Shown piece by piece: positions 57,500 through 64,000 of a DNA stretch of 64,000 bases. The position numbers were made by a program, and so were the translations under genes. Below the pieces are notes generated by a model, which saw only the letters and a program-made list of their open reading frames with translations, had not been told where the DNA came from and ran no database searches. Source of the DNA: Apostichopus japonicus. Its lineage: Eukaryota; Echinodermata; Holothuroidea; Aspidochirotida; Stichopodidae. Each line of letters opens with the position of its first letter. Position 1 is the stretch's first letter. Location of the stretch: assembly GCF_037975245.1 (NCBI RefSeq), contig NC_092576.1, positions 45,049,111 to 45,113,110 of the forward strand, given 5' to 3'.

Positions 57500-57596
57500 C
57501 TGACTTCGGTCAGCCTGTGGCGTCGATACGCCAATGATGGCTTCTTCGCGAGTTCCTGCTTGCAGGAGGATCTAAAATACATACATACATACATAC
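57500..57596 (+). mobile_element. Three consecutive hairpins plus TACA tail, probable retroposon 3' end
   Basis: CTGAC-TTCG-GTCAG (57500-57513, a UUCG-type tetraloop), GGCGT-CGAT-ACGCC (57519-57532) and TCCTG-CTTG-CAGGA (57554-57567) stand in a row. They are followed by TCTAAAATACATACATACATACATACA. Compact 3' hairpins followed by a short tandem tail are typical of non-LTR retroelement or SINE 3' ends. No 5' part is recognised. Confidence 0.5.
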
Positions 57597-58035
57597 AATG
57601 GCGAAACTATAGGATTTTGTCCAGGGAGGGTTAAGAGCTTTCGGCGTATTTCAGTCTATATGCGCCAGCGAAGGTGTGGGGAGGTGGGTTGAGGATTTTT
57701 TTCACTAAATGCATGTCGAAAACACGAAAATGTTTTTAACAAAGGCGGAACCAGAGGAGTTTGCTAAGGGAGGGGAAATGAGTGTTTTTGGCAGGCGCAT
57801 TTCAGCTAATATGCGCCAGGAAGGGGGTGAAGAGGGAGGTTGATGCTTTTTTTACTAATTGCAGGTCGAAAACGCGGAAATGATTTTAGCAAAGGCTAAA
57901 CTAGAGGAGTTTGCTAAGGGAGGGAAAACAACTGTTTTTGGCAGGCGCATTTCAGCCAATATGCGCCAGCAAAGGTGTGGGGAAGTAGGTTGAGGCTTTT
58001 TGCACTAAATGCAGGTCGAAAACGATAACATATGA
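57597..58035. repeat. Tandem array of 125-145 bp units, right part
   Basis: It continues the array broken off at 55145: ATGGCGAAACTATAGGATTT, GGCGCATTTCAG, ATATGCGCCAGC and GCAGGTCGAAAACGC recur at about 57597, 57730, 57885 and 58010. The 2.45 kb between the two parts is insertion sequence. Confidence 0.83.
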
Positions 58036-58046
58036 GTATTCATTAT

Positions 58047-58190
58047 GATTGGCTGGTCATGTGACCGTTTGAAATATCAATAAACTCAAATCTAAAATAT
58101 GTCAATGTTTTATACAGTGACGGCGTAAATATCAAACTTGGGAGAAAAAAAACAATATTGGTACGGTAAGAAATATATTACAAAGCGTTG
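58047..58190. repeat. Dispersed repeat, paired with 53312-53455
   Basis: Second copy of the repeat described at 53312, same orientation, on the other side of the tandem array. Confidence 0.7.
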
Positions 58191-58764
58191 GGAATTCTTT
58201 TCAATCTTTGTATCAATATCGAGAGAGAACGCTGGACATTTTACGAAGAGTACTATTTTAGCATAGTTCGTGTAAAAGTTGGAAATGTCTGGTCGATGTG
58301 CGACCGACTGAATGCAATAACCACAGATCTCTACTACCTGTATTCTCAGTAACACAACACATCTCCTTTGGATTATTTTCTGTTTTTGTTTCATTTTCCT
58401 TTCCTTCTCTTTTTACTTGGCGACCACGTGACTATCACAATATACTGATATACATTTCTAATCAGCTCTATAGTGGATATTGGAAATAATATTTGTTTTT
58501 CGTGCGTACGTAAAATACTACATACGTACGTCATATGTATTACTTACGTACGTGATAATGTTTGATTTTAGTTTGTTTTATTCAGCAAATTATCATTCTT
58601 CATCTACAAACAAAAATTGCACATATAGAGAAACATTTAAAATACAAGATGGAAATAAACTTAAATGCATTAAAAAGAAAATAACATGCCAAGGATAACC
58701 CTTTAAGCTAAAAGCTTATTTCCAAAGGGGTCCTTACGTTACGTTACGTTCACTACCTTAGGAG
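58191..58764. other. No gene; contains a small TACGTA cluster
   Basis: 58501-58560 carries GTGCGTACGTAAAATAC, CATACGTACGTCATATG and TTACTTACGTACGTGATA, the same motif type as the 61-kb array. ACGTTACGTTACGTT lies at 58737-58750. No exon recognised. Confidence 0.5.
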
Positions 58765-60843
58765 CATAGGCGTAGAAGCCCAATTTGATTTGGTGGGGGA
58801 GGGTGGGGCGGGGGGCTGTAACGACTTGCCCGAAAAATGTAACAAAAATTTTCTCTTCGCCTTGCGCACGTTTAACAGGTTAATGTGCATATTATATGCA
58901 TCGGTTATTACATCGCAGGCCAATAACATACAATCAGTTGCCGGGATGCGAAATTCTTTTTCCCAAACAGATTTGCAATTACGGAGTTTTCAGCCAATCA
59001 GATTGCTCGTGACGTAAGCATCAATAATGACCATCGCTTTGAAGTTCGAAGGCATACACTGAGTTACACACTGACACTTAATAAAGTCTTGTTACGCGGT
59101 TTCCCTGCAAACGCCCTAACTTTACTTTTAATGCTTGGATAACATGTTCACCTTACTAATGATACATACGCTACATTCTATCGGGTTCGTGTTTACGTCA
59201 TCCAAGATTCGTCAGCCGTTCTATTGAAGGCAGAATTCGTTTCGTGGAAAGGGTAGGCCTACACCAAAATCAACTTCACGTAGCATGGTGGGCTCATAAT
59301 TGACGCACTTAAGGATTTGATCAACGATGTCTATCAAGGAAAAATCCAAATCACTCAACTGTATGTGTTTTTCATATGAGTAGTTCCTCAGAAATGGTAT
59401 GATCTCAAAATATTTAAGGTTCTGTGCTTATGCACCGTACAATTGAGCAGAATTTGACCACAAAATGTCTGCCGTGTCAAGTTTTTTCATACCCCTAAAT
59501 TGACACATTCGTCGATAAGTTAACTGTAGTGTAGGCCTTAGTATACATCCATTGACTTTAGATGTTGTTTGCTATGCTTTGAGCCTCTAAGCTCAGACAG
59601 GTCAGGTCCTTGAGAGTAGTGTTATCACATTGAGGTAATGTTGGTTATTTTTAGGGTGTAAGATTTCCAAATGCCCCAAAAACGTGCAAAACTAGGGGGA
59701 GGGTGTTAAAAGCTTAAAAAAGTACCACAATTTGGTCAGCAAATATAGCTGAAATGGATTCAAACTCATGAAATATTTAATTCTGCTTGACTGCAAACAG
59801 TTTAAGTGGCCTGCTGTATCGTTGCTAGTAATAATTGAAGGTGCGTCAATTACGGGAGTGCGTCAATTATGAAGCCTTTACTATTCACAGTTTTAATACA
59901 TATAGGCCTACAGCGCATGTGTTATGTACCCCTGTACGAAACTTTCACTGTGCGATGTTATCGATTAATGCCTTCACAGAAATCTTCGATCAAAGTAGAT
60001 CATAAAATACTAGTGTGCTCAATATGTCTAAACCAATTCCAAACACATCTACATATATTTACGAAAAGCTGCGGGTAATTTTGAACGGGTATATCTTCGT
60101 TGCAACGAATGGATGCAGACATTTTGATAACCTCGAAGTGAAGTATTCCATTGCTATGACGTAACTTTTCCGACCAATCATGAGCTACTATTTACACACA
60201 ATTGCAAACCTGTTTGGGAAAAAAAATCGCTGCCGGGATACCCTTTCATATTTGTTATAATTATTGGGCAAGTCGTTACAAAAATAATGATTATAATAAT
60301 ATAAGTTTAACCATTGAAAAACACAATGCAAATTATTTTTCTTTCAGTAGGTGCCCGAAAAATTCTCGGCATATTGCCCGAATTTTCACAAAGATATTAT
60401 TATTTATAATTTTAGGTTTACAGTTGTTCAGGGCCAAGGCCTTCTCACACGACTTTACAACTTAACCCTGGTCATTGGTAACTTGTCACACCTACACACC
60501 AAAGTGTGCACAACTCAATCAATCTCTCCTGGGGCACCACCGTGCACCACAACCACGTGTCCCCCGTGGGACTTCCCATAGGGTGCAGCCACAAACCGGC
60601 GCACACAACTATATTTACAAGTTACCTCGCAAGTCCCCATTTATACACCTGGGTGAAGAGAGGCAATGGAGATAAAGCGCCTTGCCAAAGGACACAACGT
60701 AATGATCTGGCCAGGGCTCGAACCTGTAATCCTTAGATCACAAGTCCACTGCCTTAACCACTTGACCACAACGCCCTCAAATATTTATAGTTAGGGAGGG
60801 GTGCAGCCCCCCCTAGCCCCCACCCCCGCCTCCTACGCATTTG
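58765..60843. mobile_element. Foldback-like DNA transposon, CATAGGCGTAG termini, SINE inserted
   Basis: The ends CATAGGCGTAGAAG and (inverted) CAAATGCGTAGGAG match at 11 of 14. Flanks are a perfect 8-bp duplication CTTAGGAG (58757-58764, 60844-60851). Long imperfect inverted arms continue inward: GTAACGACTTGCCCGA (about 58819) faces GGGCAAGTCGTTAC (60269), and TTTTTCCCAAACAG[A/G]TTTGCAATT (58949) faces its complement near 60201. The right arm is lengthened by a tRNA-headed SINE. The interior has no transposase frame. Confidence 0.82.
60409..60781 (-). mobile_element. tRNA-derived SINE
   Basis: On the minus strand it begins GAGGGCGTTGTGGTCAAGTG, with A-box GTGGTCAAGTGGTTAAGG and B-box GGTTCGAGCCC (tRNA-like part 60711-60778). 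The body includes TGGCAAGGCGCTTTATCTCC and ends with a GTGGTGCACGGTGGTGCCCC-type segment. The head resembles a Ser/Leu-type tRNA but stems are incomplete. Candidate target duplication TATTTATA is at 60401-60408 and 60782-60789, though AT-rich flanks make this tentative. Pol III promoter boxes look intact. Confidence 0.78.
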
Positions 60844-60852
60844 CTTAGGAGT

Positions 60853-61089
60853 AGCAGTATACGTACAGTAAGTAACATATTGGCCTACGTACACGATACG
60901 TGAATATACGTACTGTATACTGTACGGTCTAACTAGATTATGATACAATAATACTTCTCGCTCACTGCACCTCGCTTGTATCAATCATCCGACCACAGAG
61001 TCAAGCTTAGTTTAAAGATTAAGCCGCGAACTAACAAATGCCGGACAAGTTCATTTCTCTCCATCTTTGAAATAAAGGTGTATCCCGCA
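60853..61089. other. Spacer with scattered TACGTA motifs
   Basis: TATACGTACAGTAAG, GCCTACGTACACGATACGTG and ATATACGTACTGTATACTG between 60860 and 60925 continue the motif type of the next array. No gene. Confidence 0.5.
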
Positions 61090-61830
61090 GTATATCACGT
61101 AGGCTCGCTTACGTTAGACAAGTGATAACATCATATCACATAGTAAAAACACGCACGTACGTACGTAGGCCTATATTCGTTATAATGATCACGTACGTAC
61201 GTAATAATATCACGTACTTACGTGATATATACGTTATAATACTACGTACGTACGTAATATTATCACGTCCGTACGTGATAAATATCGCATACACGTACGT
61301 AGGCCTATATTCGTTATAATTATCACAAACGTAAGTAATGATATCACGTACTTACGTGGTATTTATTACATACTTACGTAATTATACTACGTACGTACGT
61401 AATATTATCACGTTTGTACGTGATAAATATCACGTACGTGCGCCCTCTTACGTTAGACAAGTGTTTACGTAGGTTATGTCACATACTTAAATCACGTACG
61501 AACGTACGTAGGCCAATATTCGTTATAACTATAACGTAAATACGTAATAATATCATGTACGTACGTGATATTTATTACGTAGGTACGTAATAATACTGCG
61601 TACGTAATATTATCACCTACGTACGTGACGGATATCACGTTAGTACGCTCGCTTACATTAGACAAGTGTTAACATAGGTTATATCACATAATAAAAAACA
61701 TACGTACGTACTTACGTATGCCTATATTCGTGTGTTATAATATCACGTACGTAATATTAGTGCGTTGTGTACACGTAATATATTACGTACGGAGTGTTAT
61801 TACGAACGTATGTACGTAATAATCTTTTTT
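61090..61830. repeat. Array of TACGTA/CACGTACGTG palindromes
   Basis: Dozens of ACGT-centred palindromes (TATCACGTACTTACGTGATA, CTACGTACGTACGTAATA, TCACGTCCGTACGTGATA) are spaced by AT-rich DNA. A longer unit recurs: CTTACGTTAGACAAGTG at about 61109, 61448 and 61650, and GGCCTATATTCGTTATAA at about 61166, 61300 and 61513. Individual palindromes diverge but keep their symmetry. Plain short-tandem slippage does not explain the two-level structure well. Confidence 0.85.
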
Positions 61831-63789
61831 TTTTTACCGTCTAGAGCTTCGTAGTCTTCTTTTTATCTCAGCAACAAACACTTTATGTGCTGGGAGTTCA
61901 TGAACCGTATCGACATTATTTCTGAGGGGTGGGGACAAGGGGGGGGGGATTAAGGACCGATTCCGATATCAAGTAGCTTTGCTGAGACGGATATCAAGGT
62001 ACCTTTGGAAGCAGATCATGCGGTAATTGTATTATAACTTCATTAACTGTACATTCAAAGCCACATTGGAAGGTATTCCTTGTTACTGTTATTGAATGTG
62101 TCATGTCGTCACCAAGAGACCCGTTTGTCATCTCTCTCTCTTGTCTATTTTCTTAACATGTGAGTGGTGAGGAAGGGGGAAAGGAGAGCTATTTTTAACT
62201 GATTTATTTGAATCTTTCTTGTTCTTTCGGTTCCGATTTGATACTTGGTATCGACTTCTGATTTTAACTGACAAAGTCAATATTTACGACCTGGGTATGA
62301 CGCTGGCAGTTGTATAAGTGTTAAGTTTGATTGTTAACTTGTAGGTTCATTGATTGTGTACCGGGGATATAAATTGGTACTTCATTTTGTAAGCGTGTGT
62401 TATTACTATAATAAAGGTGATGATGACATCATTCTAAGCCTTCTAAGTTTGCTACATAAAATTAAGTTGAAATTTGAAAGCGATTTCTAATTGTCGTTTT
62501 CCATTATAAAAGTTAAACTTATATGGTATAATTTAATCCATTTTCACTGCTCTGTGCAGATATAAAAAATGCAGTTTAAAATTCGATATTTAAAGATAAA
62601 GAGATATAATATATCATAAATTGAACTTTAAAGAATCTCCTATGCTTTATTTAATTGTTCGTGTTGTTTATTTGTTTATTCTTTATGGCTGAGCAATATA
62701 TGTCCATATGTCAGATTTGGTGACGCGGCATAAGCCTTCGTATTGTTTTTCCCCCGCTGAAACATGAACTATATTTAATCTCCATCTCGCATATTCAATA
62801 CAATATGACCATACGATTATTGGTTGTAATGGAAAACACTAAAATCAACCAATATTTGATTATGATAATGCCACTATAAAACACCTAGTACTTTAGACGT
62901 TTCGCTGTAAGTGTCGAAGACGTTTAACAGTCACTTGATATTATGTTATAAGAGCAAAATATTCGACAGGGCTGGCTAACTTGAAAAGAAATCGAATTGG
63001 TCGTCTTTCATTTGAAATGATTTAGCAGTTAAACGGTAACCATTTAACCTTTTCTACAGCTTAAGTAATGACAGATTATATGGAGCATAATTTGTTAGCT
63101 TTATACGCAATAATGGAATTATGAAACTATTGTATAAACCTCAAATATTTTCAAAGTGAAATTTGTTCAACTTTATAGAACATAATGTTCTTCATGGAAC
63201 CAGGCAATTAAAAACCAACAATGTTTGTATTCACATATTAGATGTGTGAGTTACATTAAGAGCTATTCAAAAATGTGTAAAATTAGGCAGACTTCCTTAT
63301 ACCAACGAGAAGGGAAAAAATCGACGAAAGGGAAATAAAATATTCATTCTATTTAATTTGAGATATGAGCAAGTGAGGGATGTTTTAAACAACCAAGGAA
63401 ATCAAGTTTGCTCATTTAAAATCATGTGAACAGAGAATAACTACACTATGAGAACACGTTGCAACATCATGCCATATGACATATCACTGAATGGCTATTA
63501 GATATGTGTAACCAGTATGAAAAAAAATGATGCATTATTCCCAGCCCCTGCTAGACACGGACTGACCTACTTAGCGTAAGTTTCCATGGTTACGTTGTAT
63601 GACAGTTTTAGTTACAACATTCCAGGTGTACAGTAGACGCATTGGTTTAGCATTGGCTCGTGTCATCTATTGTTATGCGAATTAGGTATTTATGGAAGTT
63701 CCAGGTGTGACATCTTTACTGTTAACTGGTTTTACTTTGGAAAATAAATTGTTTGAATCAATCGTCTGTGCATACAACTATGGTAGAAG
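61831..63789. other. No gene; part resembles 54.4-54.6 kb
   Basis: AT-rich. A G run is at 61940-61951. 63405-63600 repeats motifs also found at 54463-54580 (CAAGTTTGCTCATTTAAA, CTGACCTACTTA, GTTTCCATGGT). No splice-bounded exon recognised. Confidence 0.45.
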
Positions 63790-63798
63790 GAGATTAGG

Positions 63799-64000
63799 CT
63801 TAAGGCCCGGTCACACTACAGCGATATTTTATCGGAATATACGGTCCGATTTTTCCGATTGTAGGCCGAAGAGTGAGGTTTGTGGTAGTGAATGTAATGA
63901 ATGCAGTGGAATATTCGAATACGTACTCCAAATCTGAGGGGTTCTGGAACGGACTACATTCTGAAGTGACGTCACATCGAAAAACGATAAAAATCGGAAG
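63799..64000. mobile_element. Possible MITE left end, cut by the window
   Basis: AAGGCCCGGTCACACTACAG followed by CGATATTTTATCGG and GTCCGATTTTTCCGATTGTA has the look of a MITE terminus with internal dyads. The right end is outside the window, so neither inverted repeat nor target duplication can be verified. The frame at 63692-63937 crosses this terminus and is not a credible gene. Confidence 0.35.

Noticed and set aside
60711-60778. Functional tRNA gene on the minus strand
   Set aside because: It is the head of a SINE whose body continues for about 300 bp; acceptor pairing is incomplete.
63692-63937. 81-codon plus-strand gene
   Set aside because: The frame runs across an apparent MITE terminus and has no conserved domain.

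Overview
The window is repeat-rich, AT-rich nuclear DNA from a metazoan. Signs are spliced exons with canonical GT/AG sites, tRNA-derived SINE sequence, a CR1/L2-type LINE tail, a Ty3/Gypsy LTR retrotransposon and many hAT-type MITEs. No bacterial gene organisation is present. A marine invertebrate, possibly an echinoderm or other ambulacrarian, is my best guess, but that is inference. Nothing in the window fixes the species.

Left third (1-22.8 kb). A 48-bp minisatellite is followed by a nested insertion. A non-autonomous hAT-like element (1595-11984; 16-bp terminal inverted repeats, 8-bp target duplication) carries inside it a complete minus-strand Ty3/Gypsy retrotransposon (1758-11031). That element has two LTRs of 733 bp that I read as identical, a primer-binding site, a polypurine tract, gag, and a long protease-RT-RNase H-integrase pol. 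The nest sits in what should be an intron of a minus-strand gene: an exon at 12346-12455 encodes the N-terminal part of the tRNA methyltransferase TRDMT1 (DNMT2). Four minisatellites follow (units of 40, 46, 51 and 35 bp).

Middle (20-40 kb). Four short minus-strand exon candidates with strong splice signals lie at 20.1, 21.7, 26.1 and 39.7 kb; three share one open frame ending in an acidic C-terminus. A plus-strand SAM-domain gene starts at 28912, with a second exon at 30258. An exon at 31546 resembles the C-terminal region of SAMD3-like proteins and has a degenerate duplicate at 31919. A 1.9-kb array of a 13-15 bp unit closes this part.

Right third (41-64 kb). This is a graveyard of nested small DNA transposons. 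Several have perfect 8-bp target duplications (41792-42398, 49897-50240, 55922-56298, 58765-60843) and related GGCG-containing ends. Many copies share a roughly 50-bp GC-rich dyad core. Also present are a 5'-truncated LINE, a tRNA-headed SINE, a tandem repeat carrying nuclear-receptor DR1-like and forkhead-like motifs, an interrupted 125-145 bp tandem array, and a striking array of TACGTA palindromes at 61.1-61.8 kb.

Coding capacity is small: the retrotransposon proteins plus scattered host exons. Most of the window is repeats and unannotated intron or intergenic DNA.
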